A program made the translations under genes and the position numbers. Positions 17,632 through 26,280 of a DNA stretch of 53,637 nt are shown here, piece after piece. The notes below the pieces were generated by a model. The model did not search any database and was not told the origin of the DNA. It saw nothing but the letters and a program-made list of their open reading frames with translations. The stretch is from NCBI RefSeq assembly GCF_009898475.1, contig NZ_QURE01000006.1, positions 1-53,637 of the forward strand, read 5' to 3'. The DNA is from Nitrososphaera sp. AFS (GTDB lineage: Archaea; Thermoproteota; Nitrososphaeria; Nitrososphaerales; Nitrososphaeraceae). Within the stretch, counting starts at the first letter, position 1, and each line of letters starts with the position of its first letter.

Positions 17632-18384
17632 TTGGTTTTCGTAGCAAAAACAAGGTCTCCGGACGAATGGAAGGTTATATTATCTACGATCTCGACACTT
17701 GTTGACGAGGCAACTTTCGAGGCTACTGTTGAGGGAATTTCATTCAGGGGAATGGATCCCTCACATGTGGCACTTATTGATATTCAATGGCCAAATTCGA
17801 CCTTTGAAAGGTATGAATGCGATGATTCAGTAAAGTTTGGTGTAAGAATTGACGAATTGTCGAAGTTGATCAAAAGAGCTAGCAAGAAAGATTCGATCGA
17901 GGTTAGTATGCTAGAGGATGGTTTGTTGACAATCAAAACACAGAATGATTATCTAAGGGAGTACAAGATAAGGCTCATTGAGAGTTCCGCAAGTTCGACG
18001 CCTTTGCCAAAGCTGAATTTTAGCTCAAAGGTTGTGTTATCAGCAAGTGAATTTGACAAAGTCTTGTCCGATGTCCAAGTCGTCTCTGAATATATCTCAA
18101 TTGAGACTGAAGCCAAACTAGTAGAATTTCGTGGAAAAGGTGATTCCGGTGAAGCAACTATCAGCTTAAATTCAGAGAGCGTAGGGTTGGAAGAGATTGA
18201 GGTTAAGGAAAAAAGTCGAGCAACATATAGTCTCGATTATCTGACGAGGATAACCAAGGCAGTAAGTTCATCAGGAGGAACTATTGCAGCTGAGTATTCT
18301 AGTAAGATGCCACTGAGGCTGGAATGCAGGATAGCGAATATCGGTAGAATTCATTTTTACCTCGCTCCTAGAGTGCAAGACTAG
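17632..18384 (+). CDS. pcn: DNA polymerase sliding clamp (PCNA)
   Basis: A 250-residue protein with two PCNA folds: N-terminal domain with FRGMDPSHVALIDIQW, an interdomain connector, and a C-terminal domain starting near LNFSSKVVLSASEFD. The C terminus IHFYLAPRVQD is typical. The clamp tethers DNA polymerase, FEN1 and ligase to DNA. A single gene suggests a homotrimer, unlike the three-gene heterotrimer of Sulfolobales. The start is TTG at 17632. It follows tfs after 119 nt. Confidence 0.96.
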   Translation: MVFVAKTRSPDEWKVILSTISTLVDEATFEATVEGISFRGMDPSHVALIDIQWPNSTFERYECDDSVKFGVRIDELSKLIKRASKKDSIEVSMLEDGLLTIKTQNDYLREYKIRLIESSASSTPLPKLNFSSKVVLSASEFDKVLSDVQVVSEYISIETEAKLVEFRGKGDSGEATISLNSESVGLEEIEVKEKSRATYSLDYLTRITKAVSSSGGTIAAEYSSKMPLRLECRIANIGRIHFYLAPRVQD

Positions 18385-18827
18385 TTCTCATAACAGACAT
18401 CTGCACCAATGATAGAAATAGATTAGTAGCACTGATATTATTTACGATTCAGATGGGCTGTGATGCCATTCTGTTAATGAATACAACGAAATCGAAAAGC
18501 GATTTCATTATCTGATTATTTCAACTCTTCACAAAGTCACAAAAAAATATTTGCATTAGAGAAGCCCCGTGTAGAGAACCATACATATGAACCAATTACT
18601 CTTCAGCCAAGTCAGTAAATCTAATGAATATGATGGCGGGACCCAGGTTACTGGTCCCCCTCTATTGCATTTAGGCGAGTCGATTGCTACAATTAGCATC
18701 AATAGTGATGTGCTCCCTCGTCGCTGTTATGATGACCAGCAAGAATTTCGCGTTAGCGATTCGTCCTTATAATTTGGGGCATCTAAGATGTTAAAAATAG
18801 GTAAAGGGCTGATATTTAGAAGCCTTA
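18385..18827. other. Intergenic region between pcn and pyrD (convergent)
   Basis: 443 nt without a convincing gene. It contains a perfect 7-bp hairpin, GAAATCG (18488-18494) with CGATTTC (18500-18506) around AAAAG, about 100 nt after the pcn stop. A 61-codon frame at 18587-18772 starts with ATG but has no ribosome-binding site and no recognisable product, so it is not called. Confidence 0.4.
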
Positions 18828-19754
18828 CTATCTATGGGCTAAACCCACCAACTCTCCTGCATTCTTCAGCTGTTTTTTTTCCAGGTACAGCTTGAGTCCT
18901 GTAATAATACTTCTAAATACACCTAAACCTTCGTAAGCGATTGCACTCCCTATCTGCACAGCAGATGCACCAGCAAGCATAAACTCCACGGCATCTTCCC
19001 ATGAGAATACTCCTCCACATCCTATTACAGGTACGTCAACTTTCTCATAGATCTCATAAACGCACCTGATTGCTATAGACTTAATCGACTTACCGGATAA
19101 TCCACCAATCTTATTGCTTAGAATCGGGTGTCCACTTTCGATATCTATTGCCATGGCTCGAATTGAATTGATAGCTGTAATAGCATCAGCGCCTGATTCA
19201 GTAGCGACTCTAGAAATTTCAAGCAAGTCTACATTTCCGGTTCCGACTTTAACAATTACCGGCTTTGTAGTAGCAGATTTCACGGTTTTTACGAGTTTTG
19301 CTACCATCTCCGGATCGTCTCCAACTTCTAATCCTAATTTGGCCACGTGGGGACAGGATAGGTTAATTTCGTAGCCTAAAACCTTTGAGTTGCCAAAACT
19401 ACTTATTAACCTTGAGAAGTCATATTCGGAAGATCCGATCAAGCTTATTATCAAAGGAGTACGAATATTGGCTGATGCTTCAGTTGAGAATGCCCCTGCT
19501 CCAGGGTTAGCTAGACCTACGGCATTTATATAACTCCCATCTTTTAAGCAAACAACTGTTGGATTTCTATAACCCAATATAGGTTCGTAACTAATCGATT
19601 TGCTCACAATCGCTCCGGCATTTACTCTGTCAATTCTTTTGAATATATCCCCAGAAAGGCCCAAAAATCCAGAAGCAAGCATCGTGGGATTTCGCATTTC
19701 TATTCCGCCTACATTTGTCGCAAGTATGTTAGAATTTGTGTCTCTGTCTTCCAT
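18828..19754 (-). CDS. pyrD: Dihydroorotate dehydrogenase, catalytic subunit
   Basis: Oxidises dihydroorotate to orotate in pyrimidine synthesis. The 308-residue FMN-dependent TIM barrel has N-terminal MRNPTMLASGFLG, the active-site EINLSCPH where Cys is the general base (class 1B hallmark), NSIRAMAIDIESG, and the FMN phosphate site IGCGGVFSWEDA with MLAGASAVQIGSA. Class 1B enzymes normally partner with PyrK; no pyrK is in this window. The start is ATG. Convergent with pcn across 443 nt. Confidence 0.95.
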   Translation of the reverse strand: MEDRDTNSNILATNVGGIEMRNPTMLASGFLGLSGDIFKRIDRVNAGAIVSKSISYEPILGYRNPTVVCLKDGSYINAVGLANPGAGAFSTEASANIRTPLIISLIGSSEYDFSRLISSFGNSKVLGYEINLSCPHVAKLGLEVGDDPEMVAKLVKTVKSATTKPVIVKVGTGNVDLLEISRVATESGADAITAINSIRAMAIDIESGHPILSNKIGGLSGKSIKSIAIRCVYEIYEKVDVPVIGCGGVFSWEDAVEFMLAGASAVQIGSAIAYEGLGVFRSIITGLKLYLEKKQLKNAGELVGLAHR

Positions 19755-20198
19755 CTTACAATCATCCCAAGTCGACTTGCAGGCACTGTGGCTCAGCCGG
19801 ATTATTGGACAGAAGTGATGCCTTCAAGAACTGACTATAAAATACTACAAAAGGGTTTAGGATTAATATTATTTCATGTTCCTTCGCCAGACTGGTCAAG
19901 GTACTGCTCAAGTCCTCACTTCAAATCTATATTTATTTTAATACTCTTACGTACTGAGGTTAAATTGAAGTAGTAGTATACATGCGAACAAAATTTCGCT
20001 AGTGCGACGGAATATAAAGTCTTAATCATGAACCGCCCCAAGACATTTTCTGATCTTCTTCGGAATAAGAGTCAGACATGCAAGTGAAGCTCAGTCAAAT
20101 TGCTGGTAGAGAATCAATAAATAGCTAAGTTTGTTGTCTCCTTAAATTATATGTCGCGCCAATATCACACGTCGATAATAACTGGGATGAGATGATGA
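19755..20198. other. Divergent intergenic region between pyrD and egtD
   Basis: 444 nt with no gene that I can support. Only very short frames exist. The AT-rich stretches around 19920-19950 and 20140-20155 could hold the two divergent promoters. No tRNA or strong repeat was seen. Confidence 0.4.
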
Positions 20199-21173
20199 AT
20201 GTATACAAGCCAGATAGATAATGACTTTGCTCAAAGCGTTAAAAAAGGGTTAGGAAGCAGCCGCCAAAAACGCATAGAGTCAAAATATTTTTACGATGCT
20301 GTGGGATCGACGCTTTTCGAGGAAATTTGTCGTCAGCCGGAATACTACCCATGGCGGGTCGAGACCTCGTTGCTTAGGCACCATTCCAAAGAGATAGTTG
20401 GAATGTTCGACGAGAATTTTGCGTTAATCGAGCTTGGCAGTGGTAGTTCAATTAAGACAAGGATACTGCTGCACGATCTTATATTGAGACAACCGTATGT
20501 GTATTACTTTCCGATAGATGTTTCAAAAGAGATGCTCTGTACGGCAACAAGGGGACTAGGTTCAGAATTTCCTAATCTTAGGGCTTCTGGCATTTCATCT
20601 GAGTATGTCGAAGGAATTAATAGAGCAAACAAGCTGATTTTTTCCAACCCCCAAATACCTCGTAGGAAATTGATAATTTTCTTAGGATCAAGTATAGGGA
20701 ATTTTGAGCCAAAAGACTCAATTTCTTTTCTACAACAATTAAGATCTACAATGGATAAAAAAGACGGGCTCGTGGTTGGGATTGATCTTCAGAAGGACAA
20801 ATCTGTTCTGGAAGCGGCTTATAACGATAGCATGGGATTCACAGCTAGATTTAACCTAAATCTTTTGACTCGAGTAAATCGGGAATTGGATGGAAATTTT
20901 GATCAACATCACTTCGTCCACCATGCCTTTTACAATTCTAGATTCAAGAGAATAGAAATGCATCTGTTGTCTACCAAAGAACAGGAAGTATATGTAGGTA
21001 GGTTATGCGAAACTTTTGGCTTCCAGGCAGGGGAGACGATCCACACGGAAAATTCATATAAATATTCATTGGAAGACATAAGGAGCATGGCTGAGAAAAG
21101 CCAATTTACTCTCAGAGCTGCTTTTATTGACGAAAAAAACTGGTTTAGCCTGGCTGTCTTTTCCCCTGGTTGA
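20199..21173 (+). CDS. egtD: L-histidine N-alpha-methyltransferase (EgtD-like)
   Basis: A 324-residue SAM-dependent methyltransferase of the EgtD/DUF2260 family. It shows YFYDAVGSTLFEEICRQPEYYPWRVE near the N terminus in separated blocks (YDAVGS, QPEYYP), the SAM-binding LIELGSGSSIKT, FPIDVS, and IIFLGSSIGNFEP. EgtD trimethylates histidine to hercynine, the first step to the antioxidant ergothioneine. The length matches the family. EgtB, the sulfoxide synthase, is often adjacent but is absent from this window, so hercynine production or a distant egtB must be considered. Confidence 0.93.
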   Translation: MYTSQIDNDFAQSVKKGLGSSRQKRIESKYFYDAVGSTLFEEICRQPEYYPWRVETSLLRHHSKEIVGMFDENFALIELGSGSSIKTRILLHDLILRQPYVYYFPIDVSKEMLCTATRGLGSEFPNLRASGISSEYVEGINRANKLIFSNPQIPRRKLIIFLGSSIGNFEPKDSISFLQQLRSTMDKKDGLVVGIDLQKDKSVLEAAYNDSMGFTARFNLNLLTRVNRELDGNFDQHHFVHHAFYNSRFKRIEMHLLSTKEQEVYVGRLCETFGFQAGETIHTENSYKYSLEDIRSMAEKSQFTLRAAFIDEKNWFSLAVFSPG

Positions 21174-21254
21174 TATATTCGGTTGTTTGGCAGATGTTAT
21201 TTTAGATGTCATCGAATTATAACTTTAGCGGGATGAAACTGTAGATACATACAT

Positions 21255-21280
21255 ACAATACAATACAATTCAATACAATT
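21255..21280. repeat. Short tandem repeat of a pentamer
   Basis: Copies of ACAAT (with two variant TTCAAT/ATACAAT joins) are repeated about five times just after egtD. It is a low-complexity tract in non-coding sequence that could vary in copy number. Confidence 0.5.
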
Positions 21281-21311
21281 TCAATAAGATTCTAAAATCC
21301 GTCAAGTGAAA

Positions 21312-21530
21312 TTAGACCGAAGAGCTTCGGTTAGCCCATAACACAATTGTAAAGGTACTTATGGCTGATCCAGCTACGCCCGTAACTAATGCTCCAATTA
21401 CAGCCTGGTTTAAGAAGCTCGGCACGTTAAGAGCAAACCAATGACTAATATTAGGTAAAGAGAGATACCCAATAAACCCTATCCCAAATCCCAATAGCCA
21501 AAAGGCAAAGATGGCAATTTTTCTAGACAT
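21312..21530 (-). CDS. Small two-helix membrane protein
   Basis: 72 residues from the ATG at 21530; the frame can extend to an ATG at 21560. It has a basic start (MSRK), a hydrophobic segment (IAIFAFWLLGFGIGFIGYL), a short loop and a second segment (AVIGALVTGVAGSAISTFTIVLW), then a charged end. That topology is typical of a small inner-membrane protein. There is no family assignment. It converges with egtD. Confidence 0.55.
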   Translation of the reverse strand: MSRKIAIFAFWLLGFGIGFIGYLSLPNISHWFALNVPSFLNQAVIGALVTGVAGSAISTFTIVLWANRSSSV

Positions 21531-21560
21531 TTGCTTGTTCACTACACAAATACAAGACAC

Positions 21561-22003
21561 TACAGCCTAGGTTTTGAACACCGTTTATCAGATTTTGCAT
21601 ATTCTAAATGTTTCAATCCCGTAATAAGCATAGTTGTCAGCTTTTGTAATATATGCGACAAAAAAATCCTCGATGACAAATCCAATTTCTATTTATTTTC
21701 CCTCGGCAGGAGAGAAAGGACTAAAAAAACTTCTAATTATGGTTAAATGTTGTGACCATGTGAGATATATAGAATAATCTACACCTACTCCCAAATGGGT
21801 GTTGTGATCCATGGCCATATTTTTACAACAATTACCGTATACCATAGCCGTTGTATAGTGATTGATACTTCAGTGTATAGATGCTCAGGTTATATTGCTC
21901 ATTTGGATGGAATTCACAGCAAGATTGTTAACAATTTGTGTGCAATAGATAGATCGACTCAAAGGTCGGGGATAAATGATATACAAGAGGAGTTAACTTC
22001 AGG
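21561..22003. other. Intergenic region upstream of tfb
   Basis: 443 nt. Two forward frames exist. One at 21531-21746 contains a CNIC motif but no clear start signal. The other at 21795-22007 overlaps the tfb ATG by four bases (ATGA), an arrangement seen in coupled genes, but its composition is not convincingly protein-like. Neither is called as a gene. A GAGGAG at about 21988-21993 is a plausible ribosome-binding site for tfb. Confidence 0.35.
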
Positions 22004-23083
22004 ATGAATTCAGCTGAATACTATACGCGTTGCCCCGAATGCGAGTCGGCTCTTATCCATGATTTCGCGATTGGGGAATATATATGCCAGAAATGTGGCT
22101 ACGTTGTTATAGATCAGATTGACGATTATGGGCCGGAAACTAATTCATCTGACCTTGATGAGCGAATAAAGAAAACACGTGCAAGTGGATGTACTAGCCT
22201 GTCATTACATGATTATGGGATAAGAACTGAAATCGGTTTGGGCTCTAAAGACTATAGTGGCAGATCAATAGATTGTCAAATGGTGGAGCAGCTGAACAAT
22301 ATGAGAAGGTGGCATTCGAGAATTAGAGTAGCTACCCCTAAACAGAGGAGGTTATCAAACGTCTTATCCAAAATTAATGAAGTATGTTCAGCATTATGTT
22401 TCCCAAAAATTCTGGTTGAAACCTCTGCGATGATCTTTCGAAATTTTGAAAACAGGAGCGGAGCTAAAGGAAAATCTATAAATTCCATGGCAGCGGCGAC
22501 GATATACTTGGCCTGCAAAAGATGTTCTATAGTCAGGTCTTTGGAAGAAGTCGTTTTGGCGACTGGCGCCTCAAGAGAGGACCGGTCTAGCTTAAAATTG
22601 GCATCGAAGTATTATAGAATGATGGCTATGGAAATGGGAGTATTTACAGACCCCATACAGAGCGCTGGATGTGCCCCTAGCCACCTACCAAGCGTAGCTG
22701 TGGCCGTAGGCTCACAACCTGTTATCATTTCATCTTCTTCAATCGCATCTTCATGCAGCATTCCGATACCTGTGACCTTGGCGATAGATCATTATATTGC
22801 CAAACTCGCAAATATGTCGAGGATTGATTCAAAAGTGGAAAGATTGGCAATTGAAATTGCCCATAAGTCAAACAGTCACCTATTAGCCGATGGTAAATCT
22901 CCTAACGGCATAGCAGCAGCCTACATTTATCTTGCTGCGATTTTGCTTGGAGTCAACCTTTTGCAAATTGACCTTTCAAGCCTAGCCGGGGTAACTGAAG
23001 TTACTATCCGTAATAGATGCAAAGATATATTGACTAATTTCAGGGTTATTATAACTGTAAGACCCATGGTCAAAGTGACTTGA
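22004..23083 (+). CDS. tfb: Transcription initiation factor IIB (TFB) with inter-repeat insertion
   Basis: Recruits RNA polymerase to TBP-bound promoters. Visible parts are a zinc ribbon (Cys10, 13, 28, 31), a B-reader/linker region (about 40-110) and two cyclin-like repeats (about 115-212 and 254-350); the first has NSMAAATIYLACKR and the second NGIAAAYIYLAAILL. At 359 residues it is longer than the usual ~300. The excess is a roughly 40-residue Ser/Val/Pro-rich segment (213-253) between the repeats, where a short linker is expected. Nitrososphaerota often carry several TFBs, so this may be a specialised paralogue. The start is ATG. Confidence 0.93.
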   Translation: MNSAEYYTRCPECESALIHDFAIGEYICQKCGYVVIDQIDDYGPETNSSDLDERIKKTRASGCTSLSLHDYGIRTEIGLGSKDYSGRSIDCQMVEQLNNMRRWHSRIRVATPKQRRLSNVLSKINEVCSALCFPKILVETSAMIFRNFENRSGAKGKSINSMAAATIYLACKRCSIVRSLEEVVLATGASREDRSSLKLASKYYRMMAMEMGVFTDPIQSAGCAPSHLPSVAVAVGSQPVIISSSSIASSCSIPIPVTLAIDHYIAKLANMSRIDSKVERLAIEIAHKSNSHLLADGKSPNGIAAAYIYLAAILLGVNLLQIDLSSLAGVTEVTIRNRCKDILTNFRVIITVRPMVKVT

Positions 23084-23278
23084 TTCTGAAAGCCAGCTGT
23101 AAATTTGGGTATTTTGGTTAAACTTCTGTTGCACTGCCTATCAATGATTAGAATAAGGCGGCTATGATTCCGTCGGACAGGTCAATTCAGTGCTGTAGAC
23201 AAATAACTGAGCGCTTATGGTTCTTTTCACTAATTCTTCTGCATTCAGGAGGATTCACATGTAGATTTTATTGATGTA

Positions 23279-24331
23279 ATGCTGAAGAGTATTCAGGTAT
23301 CAAAATCTTTATACCAAGGACTTTTAGTACGAAACCAAAAGATGTCAGCAACTGCATGTCTATCTCATAAAGAGGACGTGGACGGCGTAGTATCGGCCGT
23401 GTTGATTAAGGCTGCATTCGAAGCCGATACAGTTGTCCTGACAGATTATCAGAACATTATCTCAAAATTGGATGGATTCTCATCGCCTGATTTATTGCCT
23501 AAGTTTAACCGGATTTTCGTGAGCGACCTAGGGTTAAGCAAGAAAAATGAGGGCGAATTTGTTGAGATACTGGGAAAATTAGTATCTGCTAACACTAAAG
23601 TAGTGTACATTGATCATCACGATTTGAGCGCAGATGTGGCTTCTCTTTTAAAGAAAATGGGTGTCTTGCTTATTCATTCAGTCGATGAATGTAGCAGCGT
23701 GCAGATTTACCAAAAATTCAAAAAGAGGCTTTTGCCACATGCTGCTTTCTTTGCCGCGGCAGGTTCTTTAACTGATTATATGGATACTAGGCCAATTGCA
23801 TCTGCCATTGTCTCAAGGTATGATCGGCAATTTTTAATGCTTGAGTCGACTGTTCTCTCATACATTATCTCGGCAAAACAAAATGATGATGAATTTTTGA
23901 TTGATCTGGTCAACTTTCTTTCTGAAATGAAATATCCTCATGATATAAAAGGTGGTTTTTGTATAGCCGAGAAATATGCACAAAAGGTTTCAGAAGCAAT
24001 CAAAAAAATAGAAGGATCTATAACCAGAACCAAAAATATAGCTTACGTGCAAAACAATTTGGCACTTTCTGCGAGTGGGATTGTAAACTTTGTTCTTGGA
24101 ACTTCTGACAGACAAGTCGCAATAGTTTATAAACTCAAGCAGGAAGTGGACTCCTATGTTCTGTCAATACGTGGCAACAAATCTTGCAGGGTGCACCTTG
24201 GCAGAACTGTTAACCGAATAAGTTCAGAGTTAGGAGGAAGCGGAGGTGGACATGATATGGCATGCGGCGCCCTTATTCCAAGGGACAAACTTGATCAGTT
24301 CATTCGTATTTTGGACAACCATCTGGCTTAG
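23279..24331 (+). CDS. DHH-family phosphoesterase
   Basis: A 350-residue protein with the DHH catalytic motifs: SHKEDVDGVV (about residues 29-38), VSDLGL, and VYIDHHD, which bind the two Mn ions. The C-terminal DHHA1 domain carries GGSGGGHDMACG, which binds nucleic acid or nucleotide. The family includes RecJ-like nucleases, nanoRNases and cyclic-dinucleotide phosphodiesterases; the exact substrate is unknown. The ATG at 23279 is used; a second at 23342 sits closer to the first motif. Upstream is AGGAGG (23247-23252) followed by ATG directly followed by a stop. Confidence 0.88.
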   Translation: MLKSIQVSKSLYQGLLVRNQKMSATACLSHKEDVDGVVSAVLIKAAFEADTVVLTDYQNIISKLDGFSSPDLLPKFNRIFVSDLGLSKKNEGEFVEILGKLVSANTKVVYIDHHDLSADVASLLKKMGVLLIHSVDECSSVQIYQKFKKRLLPHAAFFAAAGSLTDYMDTRPIASAIVSRYDRQFLMLESTVLSYIISAKQNDDEFLIDLVNFLSEMKYPHDIKGGFCIAEKYAQKVSEAIKKIEGSITRTKNIAYVQNNLALSASGIVNFVLGTSDRQVAIVYKLKQEVDSYVLSIRGNKSCRVHLGRTVNRISSELGGSGGGHDMACGALIPRDKLDQFIRILDNHLA

Positions 24332-24413
24332 GTGTACTTACTTTTAAATGTCATCAAATCCTAGATAAGCTAATGCTAACGGTAGTGCAGATAACAAACC
24401 GGCCTGCGTACAA

Positions 24414-24420
24414 TTTATAA
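24414..24420 (+). promoter_or_regulatory. TATA box of rps25e
   Basis: TTTATAA lies about 28 nt before the TTG start, which suggests a leaderless transcript. Assigned by position and composition only. Confidence 0.5.
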
Positions 24421-24445
24421 GCCTTAATAATTTTTAACTTTACTC

Positions 24446-24778
24446 TTGGGCGGCGGCAAAAAAAAACCTTTGGGATCCGACAAGAGGTCTGGAACTTCTG
24501 ATAGTGCAGAGATTAAGCAAGCAAAAAAAGAAGAGGCTAAGAAGCCTTCAGGAAAAATGCAGCAGAAACAAAAGCTTTCTGTTTTAATTGAAGAATCTCA
24601 AGGTAGTAAGGCAATTCAGGATATGAAAGCAATTACGATACAAGGACTTGCACGGGTTGTTGGCGTAAAGATCTCTGTAGCAAACTCTTATCTTAGATCA
24701 TTGGAAGTAAAGGGTGTAGTCAGGAGCGTAGGAGGGTATAGCGGCCATAGAGTATATCAGTTAAATCAGTCGTCATGA
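24446..24778 (+). CDS. rps25e: 30S ribosomal protein S25e
   Basis: 110 residues: a very lysine-rich N-terminal tail (GGGKKKPLGSDKR onward) followed by the winged-helix S25e domain, recognisable by ITIQGLARVVGVKISVANSYLRSLEVKG and VYQL at the end, given here as separated blocks. S25e is absent from bacteria and Euryarchaeota. The TTG start is preferred because the TATA box is 28 nt upstream. The 3' end overlaps the convergent cyclophilin-like gene by 13 nt. Confidence 0.93.
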   Translation: MGGGKKKPLGSDKRSGTSDSAEIKQAKKEEAKKPSGKMQQKQKLSVLIEESQGSKAIQDMKAITIQGLARVVGVKISVANSYLRSLEVKGVVRSVGGYSGHRVYQLNQSS

Positions 24779-25149
24779 TTACGCCTCAGTATCATAACAT
24801 CGCCTGGGCCAGCCCTTTCTGCGACGTCTAGGCTCATAGTAACCATTCCCAGAGGATTCATACTGTATGCTAGTTTATCTCTAAGGAAAATACATAGGGA
24901 TCCATTAGATGGCAAATAAGCCACTTCACCAAGTTTGAAGGTAGACCTTTGCTTCTCCTTACCTAACCTTAATCCGGTTTCAACATATATGAAATCCTGA
25001 CCCATTTTGTGTATCCTGCCCTTCATGGGGAGATGGCTTAGCAGCTCAGAGACAGTAAGAGGTGACAAATGACGAACAATCTCGCATTCCATTACCCCCT
25101 TGGATACGATCTCTAAAACGAGGGGCACTCTGGAGATACTTTTAACCAT
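24766..25149 (-). CDS. Cyclophilin-like fold protein (TM1367/DUF369 type)
   Basis: 127 residues that resemble the small cyclophilin-like beta-barrel family: CEIVRHLSPLTVSELLSHLP near the N terminus, then FKLGEVAYLPSNGSLCIFL and MVTMSLDVAERAGPGDVMI. These proteins share the cyclophilin fold but generally lack the prolyl-isomerase active site; their role is unknown. The start is ATG. Convergent with S25e and divergent from rpoK, whose start lies 90 nt away. Confidence 0.75.
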   Translation of the reverse strand: MVKSISRVPLVLEIVSKGVMECEIVRHLSPLTVSELLSHLPMKGRIHKMGQDFIYVETGLRLGKEKQRSTFKLGEVAYLPSNGSLCIFLRDKLAYSMNPLGMVTMSLDVAERAGPGDVMILRRNHDD

Positions 25150-25239
25150 ATATGTGTCGTACGGTATTTGTTACCTGCTGTGACATTAAAAAATTCGCAA
25201 CATTTAATTATATATTTGTTATCTTTTGGAGCATTCTTG

Positions 25240-25737
25240 GTGGCTAAAGATTCCAGTCAGCGGACCTCCAAAAAAATTAGATCAAAGACTGTCAAACGAA
25301 CCCAGCCTACAAAAAAAACCACACCTGAACGGGGGACACCCGTCTCAGCTAAAAAAATAGCCCCAGAACCGGAAGCCAATAGTGAATACCCAAAAATGCA
25401 ATTGGAAGAACAGACATTAGCGAAGTCTACTCGTCCAATTGAAGAGGTAGTTACCTATGACGAACCGGATTTTTCATTAATGGAGATATCTTCTAATGGC
25501 CCCCAAGTTCTGATCGGGCCTACGCATATAACTAGGTTTGAAAAGGCAAGAATTACTGGGACAAGATCGTTGCAACTTTCCTTAGGAGCTCCTTCCTTTA
25601 TCGTTGTACCACCTCGTGTTAGAGATTCAGTGTCCCTGGCTACTGCTGAGCTGCTTTCGAAATCGCTCCCAATATCGATCAGGCGCGTTCTACCCAACGG
25701 GTTATACCAGGATATCCCGATTGATTGGTTGAAATGA
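25240..25737 (+). CDS. rpoK: DNA-directed RNA polymerase subunit K (Rpb6-like) with long N-terminal tail
   Basis: The C-terminal ~80 residues are the RpoK/Rpb6 core: GPTHITRFEKARITGTRSLQ, PPRVRDSVSLATAELL and a terminal RRVLPNGLYQDIPIDWL. It clamps the largest polymerase subunit. The first ~85 residues are a Lys/Thr/Pro-rich, probably disordered tail. The GTG at 25240 is placed 8 nt after GGAG and yields MAKDSSQRTSKK; a TTG at 25237 is equally possible, while the frame from 25168 adds a hydrophobic segment unlike the family. Confidence 0.9.
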   Translation: MAKDSSQRTSKKIRSKTVKRTQPTKKTTPERGTPVSAKKIAPEPEANSEYPKMQLEEQTLAKSTRPIEEVVTYDEPDFSLMEISSNGPQVLIGPTHITRFEKARITGTRSLQLSLGAPSFIVVPPRVRDSVSLATAELLSKSLPISIRRVLPNGLYQDIPIDWLK

Positions 25738-25767
25738 CTATCTGAAAGAAGTATGTTATATAACTGG

Positions 25768-26280
25768 TCACTGCTCGACCTTTATGAGTCCTCTCATTTC
25801 AGGATGGATACTGCAGTAGTATACAAATGTCCCGATCTTGTTCGCAATGAACGTCTGAGACTGGCTTTCAAAATAGCCTAAATTCCTCGTGTGTACGTTA
25901 AAAGCATCGATATTCAAATTATGTAAAGATCGTGTATCTGAGTCTTCATTTATCAAATGAATCGAGTCAAGCGCCCCAAGCTTTAAGACAATCGTTGGAC
26001 TGTTATAGCCGCTAACATTAACCGGCCGTGCGGCTGTTGACGATTGGGTTGTGAATACGTAACCAGTTTGAGGAGAATATGTAGCCTTCATGAATGTGTT
26101 TACAGGAGGGGAAAAAACTGGAACATTGCTGTTAACTGGAATCAATGAATGTATTCCAAAATATGCGGCAACTGCAACAACGGCCGCAATTCCTGCAAAA
26201 ATTGCGATAGTATATTTATATTTGGCGAATATGAATTTTTTATCCTTGACATTTTGTTGGCGCCTACCTTTCTTTGGCAT
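25768..26280 (-). CDS. Membrane-anchored cupredoxin (plastocyanin-like)
   Basis: A 170-residue protein with a basic start, one transmembrane anchor (about residues 23-46) and an extracellular cupredoxin domain. The C-terminal copper loop reads YYCSIHPEM, giving Cys, His and Met ligands, and HNLNIDAFNVH upstream supplies the first His. This is a type 1 blue-copper electron carrier. Ammonia-oxidising archaea encode many such proteins and use copper carriers in place of cytochromes; the specific partner is unknown. Convergent with rpoK. Confidence 0.9.
   Translation of the reverse strand: MPKKGRRQQNVKDKKFIFAKYKYTIAIFAGIAAVVAVAAYFGIHSLIPVNSNVPVFSPPVNTFMKATYSPQTGYVFTTQSSTAARPVNVSGYNSPTIVLKLGALDSIHLINEDSDTRSLHNLNIDAFNVHTRNLGYFESQSQTFIANKIGTFVYYCSIHPEMRGLIKVEQ

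Noticed and set aside
18587-18772. 61-codon forward frame between pcn and pyrD
   Set aside because: No Shine-Dalgarno, no TATA box at a suitable distance and no recognisable composition.
21255-21280. CRISPR-like repeat
   Set aside because: Units are only five bases without spacers; it is a simple tandem repeat.
21795-22007. 70-codon frame overlapping the tfb start by ATGA
   Set aside because: The overlap is attractive, but the residues are not protein-like and there is no start signal; it may be chance.
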